Positions 27,264 through 35,404 of a stretch of 53,988 nucleotides of DNA are shown one piece after another. Position 1 is the stretch's first letter; each line of letters opens with the position of its first letter. Location: assembly GCA_001509095.1 (NCBI GenBank), contig LGGV01000002.1, positions 1 through 53,988 on the forward strand. The letters are read 5' to 3'. Under the pieces are notes generated by a model. That model had not been told where the DNA came from. It saw only the letters and a list, made by a program, of their open reading frames with translations, and did no database searches. The stretch comes from Synergistales bacterium 58_81. Its GTDB lineage: Bacteria > Synergistota > Synergistia > Synergistales > Thermovirgaceae. The position numbers were made by a program, and so were the translations under genes.

Positions 27264-27277
27264 CCCCGTTCCCGGGG
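27264..27277 (-). terminator. Small hairpin between glnS and tilS
   Basis: A five-base-pair CCCCG/CGGGG stem with a four-base loop, followed on the minus strand by CATCATTTCTTG. It may be a weak attenuator; tilS probably remains cotranscribed with glnS. Confidence 0.25.
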
Positions 27278-27285
27278 ACAGATGT

Positions 27286-28974
27286 CTAGCGGGGATCCTT
27301 GCTCATCTCCTTGGCCCAACTGTCCTTTAGCGGGACCGTCCTGTTGAACAGGGGTCTTTCCCCTGTATGATCCGGATCGGCGACAAAATAACCCCGCCTT
27401 AGGAACTGGAACCGGTCCATGGGAGCCGCCTTTGCAAGGTACGGCTCCACCATGCAGCCAGTGATGACCTCCAGCGATCGAGGGTTCAGGTGATCCTTGT
27501 AATCTGTCCCTTCTTCCATATCATCCATATCCCTCAGGGTGAACAAGTGGTCGTACAGTCGGACTTCCGCCTTCACCGCGTGAGGTGCGCTCACCCAGTG
27601 GAGGGTCCCCCTGATCCTTCGTCCATCTGGAGCTTCTCCACCCCTGGAACGGGGATCGTATTCACATCTTACCTCGACAACACTGCCGTCGGGGTCTTTC
27701 TCAAAACCTTTACATTTTACAATATAGGCATGCTTCAGTCTCACCTCGGACCCCGGTGAAAGCCTGAAGTACTTTTTTGGGGGATCCTCCATGAAATCGT
27801 CTCTTTCGATGTAAAGCTCCCTGCTGAAGGGCACCTTTCTGAAGGAAGGGGTTTCTGACTCGGGATTGACGACCACCTCTATCTCCTCACCCGGACCTTC
27901 AGGATAGTTCTCTATAACCAGCTTCAAGGGCTTCAGGACTGCCATGGCCCTGGGGGCACTGGCGTTGAGCTCATCCCTGATGCAGTGATGAAGAAGCTCC
28001 ACGTCCACAAGGCTGTTGGCTCGGGAAACCCCTATCTTCTTACAGAAGGAGCGTATCGATGAAGGTGTGTAGCCCCGCCTTCTCAATCCGCTGATCGTCG
28101 GCATCCTGGGGTCGTCCCAGCCTGATACGAACTGCTTAGAGACCAGTTCCAACAGTTTTCTCTTGCTCATCACAGTGTAGGTCAGGTTGAGCCTGGCGAA
28201 CTCGTACTGCCTTGGCCTGGAAGGGACCGAGACGTTGTCGAGGAACCAGTCGTAAAGGGGGCGGTGATCCTCGAACTCCAATGTGCAGATCGAGTGTGTG
28301 ATCCCCTCGATGGCATCCTCGTAGCCGTGGGCGAAGTCATACATGGGGTATATGCACCATTTGTTACCGGTCCTGTAATGTGACTGGTGAAGGATCCGGT
28401 ACATGACAGGATCCCTCATGTTCAGGTTGGGGTGGGCCATATCGATCCTGGCCCTCAGAACACACTCACCTTCGCCAAAGTGCCCTTCCTTCATCTTCCG
28501 GAATAGCTCCAGGTTCTCCTCCACGGGTCTGTCCCTGTAGGGCGATCCTACTCCAGGTTCCGTCAGGGTACCACGTGTCTTCCTTATCTCTTCTGCTGTC
28601 TGGTGATCAACGTAGGCCTTTCCAGCCCTGATCAGTTCAAGAGCCCATTCATGGAACTGGTCGAAGTAATCCGAGGCAAAACACAGGTTGGCCCAACGGA
28701 AACCGAGCCAGGCCACATCCTCCATAATGGATTCAACGTACTCCGTCTCTTCCTTGCTGGGATTCGTATCGTCGAACCTCAGGTTGCACTCCCCGCCGAA
28801 CTGTTCTGCCAGTCCAAAATTGAGACAGATCGACTTGGCGTGTCCTATGTGAAGATACCCGTTGGGTTCCGGTGGGAACCGTGTCATAACTTTGCTGACC
28901 TTTCCGGATACCAGGTCTTCCCTTATTATCTGTTCGATGAAACTGCCTCCACTTTCTGCCTGTTCTTCCCTCAT
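27286..28974 (-). CDS. glnS: Glutaminyl-tRNA synthetase
   Basis: Class I aminoacyl-tRNA synthetase charging tRNA-Gln. The 562-residue protein has [16 protein letters not shown] with HIGH at 42-45, and VMSKRKL as the KMSKS-like loop (about 260), followed by the two beta-barrel anticodon domains. ATG 28974 is preceded by GAGGGTG at nine bases; an in-frame GTG 12 bases earlier lies on top of that site. Its presence suggests direct charging in place of, or alongside, the GatCAB route for glutamine. Confidence 0.94.
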   Translation of the reverse strand: MREEQAESGGSFIEQIIREDLVSGKVSKVMTRFPPEPNGYLHIGHAKSICLNFGLAEQFGGECNLRFDDTNPSKEETEYVESIMEDVAWLGFRWANLCFASDYFDQFHEWALELIRAGKAYVDHQTAEEIRKTRGTLTEPGVGSPYRDRPVEENLELFRKMKEGHFGEGECVLRARIDMAHPNLNMRDPVMYRILHQSHYRTGNKWCIYPMYDFAHGYEDAIEGITHSICTLEFEDHRPLYDWFLDNVSVPSRPRQYEFARLNLTYTVMSKRKLLELVSKQFVSGWDDPRMPTISGLRRRGYTPSSIRSFCKKIGVSRANSLVDVELLHHCIRDELNASAPRAMAVLKPLKLVIENYPEGPGEEIEVVVNPESETPSFRKVPFSRELYIERDDFMEDPPKKYFRLSPGSEVRLKHAYIVKCKGFEKDPDGSVVEVRCEYDPRSRGGEAPDGRRIRGTLHWVSAPHAVKAEVRLYDHLFTLRDMDDMEEGTDYKDHLNPRSLEVITGCMVEPYLAKAAPMDRFQFLRRGYFVADPDHTGERPLFNRTVPLKDSWAKEMSKDPR

Positions 28975-29037
28975 CCTGACGATCACCCTCTTCAGATCGG
29001 CGTCTGGTCCCGGATCGGCGAAAACCGTTCCCGGATT

Positions 29038-29082
29038 CCCGGTATAGATACGATAAACTATAATAACTCAATTTATACCGGG
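29038..29082. repeat. Nine-base inverted repeat with AT-rich centre upstream of glnS
   Basis: CCCGGTATA (29038-29046) and TATACCGGG (29074-29082) are exact inverted copies separated by 27 bases of AT-rich sequence. They sit about 65 bases before glnS, where its promoter is expected. They could be an operator, a promoter region or a leader stem. Confidence 0.6.
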
Positions 29083-29088
29083 GATGTT

Positions 29089-29110
29089 CCGACCCGCCCA
29101 CCCGGGTCGG
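29089..29110. repeat. Eight-base inverted repeat upstream of glnS
   Basis: CCGACCCG (29089-29096) and CGGGTCGG (29103-29110) form a perfect stem around a six-base loop, seven bases from the previous repeat. There is no T-tract on either strand, so a simple terminator is unlikely. Confidence 0.55.
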
Positions 29111-29131
29111 CCGAAGGGATCCTAAGGGGTA

Positions 29132-29160
29132 CAAAATTGCCCCCGGTTGGAGCCGGGGGC
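29132..29160 (-). terminator. Rho-independent terminator of the Leu/fMet/Met tRNA cluster
   Basis: An eight-base-pair stem (29139-29146 with 29153-29160) and six-base loop, followed on the minus strand by AATTTTGT, 15 bases after tRNA-Met. Confidence 0.75.
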
Positions 29161-29175
29161 TTTATTGTCTCCGAG

Positions 29176-29252
29176 TGGTGGCGGTGAGTGGAATCGAACC
29201 ACTGACACTGCGGGTATGAACCGCATGCTCTAGCCAACTGAGCTACACCGCC
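29176..29252 (-). tRNA. tRNA-Met (elongator, anticodon CAT)
   Basis: A 77-base cloverleaf with acceptor GGCGGTG/CACCGCC, anticodon stem TGCGG/CCGCA, loop TTCATAC and encoded CCA. The D-arm GTAGCTCAGTTGGCTAGAGC is typical of elongator tRNA-Met. A CAT anticodon could also mean tRNA-Ile2, but the body resembles tRNA-Met. Confidence 0.92.
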
Positions 29253-29259
29253 TGAAATC

Positions 29260-29336
<77 letters not shown>

Positions 29337-29359
29337 ATAACCGATAACCCAACCTTTCA

Positions 29360-29446
29360 TGGTGCCGGGCGCGGGAATCGAACCCGCACGGACTCTCGTC
29401 CACAGGATTTTAAGTCCCGTGCGTCTACCTATTCCGCCAGCCCGGC
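29360..29446 (-). tRNA. tRNA-Leu (anticodon TAA)
   Basis: An 87-base class II tRNA with acceptor GCCGGGC/GCCCGGC, anticodon loop CTTAAAA, a long variable arm (TGGACGAGAGTCC region) and encoded CCA. First of the three cotranscribed tRNAs. Confidence 0.96.
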
Positions 29447-29457
29447 CGGCGGAACTC

Positions 29458-29486
29458 ATTATATGCATCGCCATGTACTGAGTCAA
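29458..29486 (-). promoter_or_regulatory. Promoter of the tRNA-Leu/fMet/Met cluster
   Basis: TTGACT (29481-29486) and perfect TATAAT (29458-29463) with a 17-base spacer on the minus strand. Transcription would start about five bases before tRNA-Leu. Confidence 0.85.
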
Positions 29487-29553
29487 GCCCCGCAGGTCCT
29501 TTAAATCCTGCATTTTCACAAGCTCCCCCTGACACTTTCACATCTGCGGAGCC

Positions 29554-29582
29554 TTGCCCAAAATTGTAAGCAGTGCTAGAAT
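29554..29582 (+). promoter_or_regulatory. Promoter of the TrpR-like regulator gene
   Basis: TTGCCC (29554-29559) and TAGAAT (29577-29582) with a 17-base spacer, about 30 bases before the start codon. It is divergent from the tRNA promoter 70 bases away. Confidence 0.7.
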
Positions 29583-29613
29583 ACGCTAAAGTACTTATGG
29601 GGAGGGATTTTAC

Positions 29614-29907
29614 ATGGCTGAAAAGTGGAAGGATCGTCTGACCGATCAATTATGCGAGGCTATCCTGTCGCTTGAGACCGTCGACGATGTCTACCGATTC
29701 CTGGAAGATATCGCTACGATCGGAGAGATCAGGGCCCTCGCACAGAGGCTTGAGGTAGCAAAGCTCTTGAGCGAGGGGTTCACCTACCCCCAGATCGCGC
29801 AGCAGACCGGAGCAAGCACCGCAACTATAAGCAGGGTGAAGAAGTTCCTGGAGTACGGGGCCGACGGTTACAAGCTCGTTCTGGAACGCTTCAAGAAAAA
29901 GAGCTAG
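29614..29907 (+). CDS. TrpR-like DNA-binding protein (YerC/YecD family)
   Basis: A 97-residue helix-rich DNA-binding protein of the TrpR superfamily. The helix-turn-helix is QIAQQTGASTATISRVKKFL (about 60-79), preceded by the family signature EIRALAQRLEVAKLL. GGGGAGGG precedes the ATG. YerC/YecD proteins have no settled role, so regulation of a specific pathway cannot be claimed. It is a single-gene unit between its own promoter and a strong terminator. Confidence 0.88.
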   Translation: MAEKWKDRLTDQLCEAILSLETVDDVYRFLEDIATIGEIRALAQRLEVAKLLSEGFTYPQIAQQTGASTATISRVKKFLEYGADGYKLVLERFKKKS

Positions 29908-29930
29908 ATATCAGCACCCGTTCTTTTGGG

Positions 29931-29955
29931 GCGCCCCTTTAAGGGGCGCTTTTTC
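29931..29955 (+). terminator. Rho-independent terminator after the TrpR-like gene
   Basis: A perfect palindromic stem GCGCCCCTT/AAGGGGCGC (29931-29949) followed on the plus strand by TTTTTC. It also lies at the 3' end of the convergent DUF362 gene, where the opposite-strand tail is not T-rich. Confidence 0.85.
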
Positions 29956-31091
29956 TATCTGAGCAGGCGGCTCAGAAGGCTCTCCCTGGCCCCCATAGCT
30001 CCCGTCGGGCACATCTCATGACAGCAGAGGCACTGGACACATCTATTTCGATCGATCAGGGGCCATCCTGCGGAAGGTATTTCTATGGCTTCAACTGGGC
30101 AGACCTCCATGCAGATTCCACACCGGATACAGGCACCAATTTCCAGCACCGGCTTCAAGCTTACCAGCTGATGGGCCGCTCCCCGGAGAAAGGGGGGTAT
30201 CATTCTCACCGCCGAAGGCGCTCTCTTGAAACCCCTGCAGGGCAGTTCCTCCCAACTGGCTCCCCTCAGTTCGATATCATCCCTCTTTCGGGGACCATCG
30301 ATCCTCCCGGAAGCGACAGATAGAAGAGGGATCGACAGGGGATCGCTGAAACCCATTATCACGGCCTGGACATGATCCAGGGCAAGACCGTTGGGGGAGG
30401 CTGCAACCCAGCCTACCTTTCTTGCTCTTCCGTGGGAGGGTCCATAACCCTCCATTCCTTCCACAGCATCCAGGACAAACATATCGGGGACCCTGACGGA
30501 AAAGATATCCACGATAGCCTCGGGAAGAAAGTTTCGAGACCTTGCCCCGTGGGCCCTCTTCCGGGTATCGGTATCGGCAGCACCGAACATGTTCTTGATG
30601 GCTCCTGTAATCTCTGTCTCCACATGAGTCTTAAGCTTGGAGACACCTATCACGCAGGGAGCCTTAAGAAGATCGGCCGAAAAACGGATCGTTTCCAGTT
30701 TACCAGGCTTTGGGGGTCTGACCTCAGCAAAACCACCCCTGGACAGAAGTCCGAACCTGGCGGGGATCTCCCTGCAGATCTCCTCCACCCCGGTCTTCCG
30801 GAACAGTTCCGTCTCCTGGTGACGGAAAATATAACCGGGGTTGTCTCCGATCATTACGTCGGGGCATCCTGCCATGATCAGCTCCATTGAGAGGGCTCTC
30901 AGGATCTCAGGGTGGGTCGTTACAGCCCTTGAGGGGTCGCTCGGAGCGAGAAGGTTGGCTTTGATGATGACAGGAGCGACCAGGGGAGGGAATGAACCGC
31001 AGAGCCGAAGGGCCTCTCTTACCGCAACCTCCACGGCCTCCCTGTCATAAGAGGAGCATGGGACGCAGGAGACAACAAAGGGAGGACACAT
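29955..31091 (-). CDS. DUF362 domain protein with C-terminal 2[4Fe-4S] ferredoxin domain
   Basis: A 378-residue iron-sulfur protein. The DUF362 part (about 1-290) has VIIKANLLAPSDP, VIGVSKLKTHVETEITGAIKNMFG (quoted in parts: KLKTHVET, AIKNMFG) and SPNGLALDHVQA. The C-terminal 60 residues carry CIRCGICMEVCP and CVQCLCCHEMCP. DUF362 proteins are common in anaerobes but their reaction is unknown; a redox or maturation role is an inference. I chose ATG 31091, just after the nth stop; an ATG at 31130 overlapping nth is also possible. Last gene of the P-ATPase-mnmA-lon-nth run. Confidence 0.85.
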   Translation of the reverse strand: MCPPFVVSCVPCSSYDREAVEVAVREALRLCGSFPPLVAPVIIKANLLAPSDPSRAVTTHPEILRALSMELIMAGCPDVMIGDNPGYIFRHQETELFRKTGVEEICREIPARFGLLSRGGFAEVRPPKPGKLETIRFSADLLKAPCVIGVSKLKTHVETEITGAIKNMFGAADTDTRKRAHGARSRNFLPEAIVDIFSVRVPDMFVLDAVEGMEGYGPSHGRARKVGWVAASPNGLALDHVQAVIMGFSDPLSIPLLSVASGRIDGPRKRDDIELRGASWEELPCRGFKRAPSAVRMIPPFLRGAAHQLVSLKPVLEIGACIRCGICMEVCPVEAIEIPSAGWPLIDRNRCVQCLCCHEMCPTGAMGARESLLSRLLR

Positions 31092-31095
31092 CAGA

Positions 31096-31782
31096 TCACT
31101 GACCTTCCTTCCTGGAAGGGCAACGGTCATTTAGGGGACATTCGCTGCAGAGGGTTTTCCTGGCGGTACATAGATTTCTCCCGTGGGTGATCATGTTCAG
31201 GTGGGCCTCAAGGTAACGTCTTGGGGGCACAAGCTCCTCCATGAGATCCTGTATCTCTTCCGGGGCCATGGAGGCATCGGCCCAACCCAGCCTTCTGGAT
31301 ACCCTTGCCACATGAGTATCGACGGGGAAGGCTGGCCGGCCCAGATCGAAGAGCAAAACGCAGGCGATGGTCTTTGCGCCGACCCCGGGAGTACCTGCGA
31401 GGAATTCACGGATCTTTCCCGTCTCCCACTCGTGCATTGCCTGCAGGGAAAAGGTACCGAAGCTGGAACGGACCCTTTCAAGCAACAGAAGGATCCTCTG
31501 GGCCTTGATGTTGGCTATTCCCCCGGACCTGATCGTGTCGGCAATATCCTGCACCCCGGCAGCGGCGACATCACCCCAGGAGGGGAATCGGGCCTTCAGG
31601 GAAGCGAAGGCCCTGTCCCGGTTCCTGTCATTGGTGTTCTGTGAGAGTATGGTGAGCACTAGTCCGTCGAGGGGCTCGTCCGAGTAGGGGGAGTGAGCTC
31701 TCTCCCCCTGTCTCCAGATCCTATCCAGGTCGTCAAGGCAGGACCTGACAATGGTCCCGGAAGGTCTGGTGAAAACCCTCAT
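31096..31782 (-). CDS. nth: Endonuclease III (DNA glycosylase/AP lyase)
   Basis: Base-excision repair enzyme for oxidised pyrimidines. The 228-residue protein has helix-hairpin-helix GTPGVGAKTIACVLL with catalytic K137, VDTHVARVSRRLGW with D155, and the cluster ligands C-x6-C-x2-C-x5-C at the C-terminus. Spacing of K and D matches E. coli Nth. ATG overlaps the stop of the Lon-family gene in ATGA. Confidence 0.93.
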   Translation of the reverse strand: MRVFTRPSGTIVRSCLDDLDRIWRQGERAHSPYSDEPLDGLVLTILSQNTNDRNRDRAFASLKARFPSWGDVAAAGVQDIADTIRSGGIANIKAQRILLLLERVRSSFGTFSLQAMHEWETGKIREFLAGTPGVGAKTIACVLLFDLGRPAFPVDTHVARVSRRLGWADASMAPEEIQDLMEELVPPRRYLEAHLNMITHGRNLCTARKTLCSECPLNDRCPSRKEGQ

Positions 31783-34355
31783 TCCCCGGCCCCGCCACCC
31801 TGGACATCGTTATCGTCGCTCTGATCATCCTGATCCTCTTCGGGCTCTCTCTTCCCCGCCTTGGAGTTGTTCTTCTGTTTCGAGGCTTTTTCGTACCAAC
31901 CCTTTAGTTTGGTGTAGACCCTGGAATAGATACTTCCCGGAGTGAATCCGCCCTTCTCTTCCATCTTTCCGGGCTCTGTCCCAGTAAGGATCAAGAGACC
32001 CTCATCGATGGAAGAAACGGCCCATATGTTGAATTTCCCCGTCTTTACAGCATCGGATACATCGTGAGCGAGCATCAGGTTCCTTACGTTCTGTTTCGGG
32101 ATAATGACCCCCTGGTCCCCCGTGAGTCCCCTCACACGACAGTATTCGAAGAAACCTTCTATCTTCTCGTTGACACCTCCAATGGGCTGTATGTTCCCGT
32201 GCTGGTCGACCGAACCGGTAACGGCCACACCTTGCTTGAGTGGAACCTCCGCAAGGGCGGACAGGATGCAGTAGAGTTCCGTCGAGGAAGCGCTATCCCC
32301 CTCTATTCCCCCGTAGGTCTGCTCGAAAGTGATCCTGGCCGTGAGGGAGAGGGGGAAGTCCCTGGCGAACATCCTTCCCAGGTAGCTGCCAAGGATCAGA
32401 AGGCCCTTGTTGTGGATCGGACCTGTCAATTTGACCTCCCTTTCGATGTTGACGATACCCTCGGCACCCATGTAGACGTTGGCAGTGATCCTCACTGGGT
32501 GTCCGAACATGTGGTCTCTCATGTCCACCACGGTGAGGCCGTTGATCTGTCCTACCACTTCTCCCTCGGTCAGTATCCTGATCGAATCCTGCTCAAAGGC
32601 CCTCCTGATCTTCTCCTCCACGAGGTTCGTCCTGAAGGTCTTCTCCTTCAGAGCCTTCCGGACCTGTTCAGCTCCTACTACATCGAGAGTTGCCTGGGAA
32701 GCCCATGCGGAAGACTCGACGACAAGCTCTGCGATCCTGTTGAACTGTGTGGACATCCTTTCGCTGTCCCCCGAAAGTCGTGCGGACCACTCTATCAGCT
32801 CCGACACGGCATCGGAAGAAAAGGGAAGGAGATCTTCCTTTTTGGCGTAACCTGCGACGAAACAGGCCATCTGTTTTTCGGTCTCTGGGTCCCTCGGCAT
32901 ATCGGTGTCGAAATCAGCCTTGATCTTGAAAAGTTTCTGAAACTCGGGGTCGTATATCATGAGAAGATGATAGAGGTATCTCGTTCCTATCATTACAACC
33001 TTGAGATCGACAGGTATGGCTTCCGGTCTCAGAGAGGAGACGGGTATCACTCCAAGCTGTTCCCCCAGGTTCTCAATGACCAGTTCTCCTGTCCTGAGGA
33101 CTCTCTTGAGGGCATCCCAGGACATGAAGTTCCGGAGGATCTCTTCGGCCTGCAGGACAAGATAGCCACCGTTGGCCCTGTGGATAACCCCGGAGATGAT
33201 CTTTCGGAAGTCGGTGGTCAGCATGCCCTGCCGGCTCTCATACTCAACCTTGCCGCAAAGATTGTAGTAGGTGGGGTTGGTCTCCCAGACTACTGGAGCC
33301 CCTCCTTCGGGATCGTTGGTCACGAAGATGTTGACCAGGTACCTGGAAAAATCCACATCGGCGCCTTCGTCCCTTGCGGCGGCTATGAACATGTTGAAAT
33401 TGGAGATAATGTCCTCGGAAAGCGCGTCAAGCCACTCCCCTATCTTGCCTTCTCTGCCGAACTTTTCCCTGGTCTCCTGAAGGTAGGGGGCAATGGCGGC
33501 TCGGGATATCTCCGATTCGAGTTCCTTGATCCTCTCTTTCAAGGATTTCTCAAGATCCCTGATCTTCCTGAGAACTTCAAGGGTCCTTTGGGATATTTCC
33601 TCGGAGATCTCCTGCAGGGCTTTTTTCTGGTCCTCAGAAAGAGACTCGAAGTCCTCCTGCATCATCTCCTTCATCTCTTCCCTGCCGTTCGATGGGACTT
33701 CGGAAGAAGAGGGATCGGGCTCGGTCTCCTGCTCCTGTGCAACGCCCCCCTCAGGCTCTTCGGCCTTGTCGCCTTCATCGGACTTCTCCAGTCCCTTCAG
33801 GATCATGGGAATATTCACGAAACCCTGGGGAGTCCTCTTGATAACGAACCCCTTCTCCTTCGCCCAGGTTCTCAGCTCCTCCATGATGCGGTTAACCTGC
33901 TCCTGGAAATCCTTCACCAGCTGAGCTTTTGCATCTTCGTACTGGCTGTTCTCAAAGGCCTTGCTGAGAGTGCTCTTAAGCTCTTCAACCAGTTCTTCCA
34001 GGTGTGAGGCCAGTTCTTTGGCCTGGCCAGTAGGGAGGTCTATGGCAAGCGGCTCTTCGGGGTTACTGAAGTTGAAGGCATAGATGTAGTCCCTGGGGGC
34101 CGGCTCGGAATCTGCCTGGTCCTTTAACCTCTCCAGGGAATAGGTTGTTCGGCCGCTACCATGGTCCCCGACTACGAAAATGTTATAACCGCTGTTCTTG
34201 ATCCCCATTCCGAAGGTCATTGCCTGCACTGCTCTCTCCTGGCCGATCAGGTCTTCAAGACAGGGGACATCAAGGGTTGTCTCAAAACCCAGCGATCCCG
34301 GGTCGGTCCTCTTTCTAAGATGCTCCGCCGGCAAGAGATTATCGATGATCTTCAT
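31779..34355 (-). CDS. Lon-family (S16) protease with degenerate AAA domain (AAA_32/YcbZ-like)
   Basis: Ser-Lys protease of the Lon family, 858 residues. The proteolytic domain has S688 in GDSAS and K731 in GGVNEK. The N-terminal AAA-like part has GDHGSGRT (63-70), with Arg where the P-loop Lys should be, and LVLQAEE where the Walker B Asp is expected, so ATP hydrolysis may be weak or lost. Between them is a long coiled-coil insert (about 110-290) with an acidic linker (190-235), and the tail (825-858) is highly charged. This is the YcbZ-like branch and not classical Lon. ATG 34355 overlaps mnmA by 17 bases. Confidence 0.9.
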   Translation of the reverse strand: MKIIDNLLPAEHLRKRTDPGSLGFETTLDVPCLEDLIGQERAVQAMTFGMGIKNSGYNIFVVGDHGSGRTTYSLERLKDQADSEPAPRDYIYAFNFSNPEEPLAIDLPTGQAKELASHLEELVEELKSTLSKAFENSQYEDAKAQLVKDFQEQVNRIMEELRTWAKEKGFVIKRTPQGFVNIPMILKGLEKSDEGDKAEEPEGGVAQEQETEPDPSSSEVPSNGREEMKEMMQEDFESLSEDQKKALQEISEEISQRTLEVLRKIRDLEKSLKERIKELESEISRAAIAPYLQETREKFGREGKIGEWLDALSEDIISNFNMFIAAARDEGADVDFSRYLVNIFVTNDPEGGAPVVWETNPTYYNLCGKVEYESRQGMLTTDFRKIISGVIHRANGGYLVLQAEEILRNFMSWDALKRVLRTGELVIENLGEQLGVIPVSSLRPEAIPVDLKVVMIGTRYLYHLLMIYDPEFQKLFKIKADFDTDMPRDPETEKQMACFVAGYAKKEDLLPFSSDAVSELIEWSARLSGDSERMSTQFNRIAELVVESSAWASQATLDVVGAEQVRKALKEKTFRTNLVEEKIRRAFEQDSIRILTEGEVVGQINGLTVVDMRDHMFGHPVRITANVYMGAEGIVNIEREVKLTGPIHNKGLLILGSYLGRMFARDFPLSLTARITFEQTYGGIEGDSASSTELYCILSALAEVPLKQGVAVTGSVDQHGNIQPIGGVNEKIEGFFEYCRVRGLTGDQGVIIPKQNVRNLMLAHDVSDAVKTGKFNIWAVSSIDEGLLILTGTEPGKMEEKGGFTPGSIYSRVYTKLKGWYEKASKQKNNSKAGKREPEEDQDDQSDDNDVQGGGAGE

Positions 34356-35397
34356 GGCCTGGTGGCCCCCCTTTCTCCGCTCTCTCAATGATACCACCAC
34401 CGTATACCCTGTCATTATAATAAAGCACAAGGGACTGCCCCGGGGCCACTCCGCTCACTCCTTCAGGAAAACGACAGGAAAAGTATCGGTCATTTACCTG
34501 CTCCAGAATACAGGGGGATGGTCTGCACCGGTAACGGTGGCACCCATCAAGCCTTTCGCCTGTGACGGGTTCCACGTGCCATACGGGGTCGGTGCAAAAA
34601 ACCTCTTCAACCACGAGATCCTCCTGTCTTCCTACCACGAGTTCATTTAGGGACATCCTCTTTTCCACCACGAACCAGGGACCGCCTGAGAGGGATAGTC
34701 CCTTCCTCTGTCCAATGGTGTACCTGTTCAGACCCCTGTGGTGTCCCAGTTCCTCTCCTGAAGTTGTCACGATCCTGCCCGGGATGGATGGACCTGCGTT
34801 AAGTTCGATGGCCTCTTCGAGTTTTCTTCCTGGGATGAAACATATATCACTGCTCTCGGCCACGCCTTCGAACAGTGCCGGGAACCGTTCTGCGCAAAAC
34901 GCCCGCACTTCCCTCTTGGTGATCCCGCCAAGAGGGAAACATGTCTTCCCCAGGATGGACACAGGTATCCTGTAAAGCATGTAGCTCTGGTCCTTCTCTG
35001 GATCGACGCCCCTTAACAGGCCGGTGCCTTTGTCGGGGCTTAACGATACCCTTGCATAGTGCCCTGTTGCGACCAATTCCGCTCCAAGATCCCGGGCTGC
35101 TGATACAAGTGAGACGAACTTCACCCGTTCGTTGCAGGTCACGCAGGGGTTGGGGGTGAACCCCTTTCTGAGATCATCGAAAAAGGGGTACCGTACCTTA
35201 CTGTTGAAGAGATTCTCCACATCAAGAGAGAGTAGGCCTATCCCCAGTTCCGAAGCGATCCTTTCTACCCTGTTCTCTTCTTCCCTTGAACAGCGAAAGC
35301 GAAGATGGACCCCGATAACTTCGAAACCCCTGTCCAGCATGAGCGCCGCAGCTGCGGCACTGTCCATCCCTCCGCTGATCCCCACCACGGCCTTCAT
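34339..35397 (-). CDS. mnmA: tRNA-specific 2-thiouridylase MnmA
   Basis: Makes 2-thiouridine at wobble U34 of tRNA Lys, Glu and Gln. The 352-residue protein has the PP-loop GISGGMDSAA (about 6-15), NPCVTCNERVKF with the first catalytic cysteine, and SSDICFIPG with the second. ATG 35397 starts MKAVVGISGG and lies seven bases after the P-ATPase stop; the longer frame upstream has no family similarity. Confidence 0.95.
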   Translation of the reverse strand: MKAVVGISGGMDSAAAAALMLDRGFEVIGVHLRFRCSREEENRVERIASELGIGLLSLDVENLFNSKVRYPFFDDLRKGFTPNPCVTCNERVKFVSLVSAARDLGAELVATGHYARVSLSPDKGTGLLRGVDPEKDQSYMLYRIPVSILGKTCFPLGGITKREVRAFCAERFPALFEGVAESSDICFIPGRKLEEAIELNAGPSIPGRIVTTSGEELGHHRGLNRYTIGQRKGLSLSGGPWFVVEKRMSLNELVVGRQEDLVVEEVFCTDPVWHVEPVTGERLDGCHRYRCRPSPCILEQVNDRYFSCRFPEGVSGVAPGQSLVLYYNDRVYGGGIIERAEKGGPPGHEDHR

Positions 35398-35404
35398 TGC
35401 CAGT

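Noticed and set aside
32064-34007. Plus-strand open frame of 647 codons opposite the Lon-type gene
   Set aside because: It lies wholly antisense to a gene with clear Lon catalytic motifs, has no family motifs, and reflects few stop codons opposite GC-rich coding sequence.
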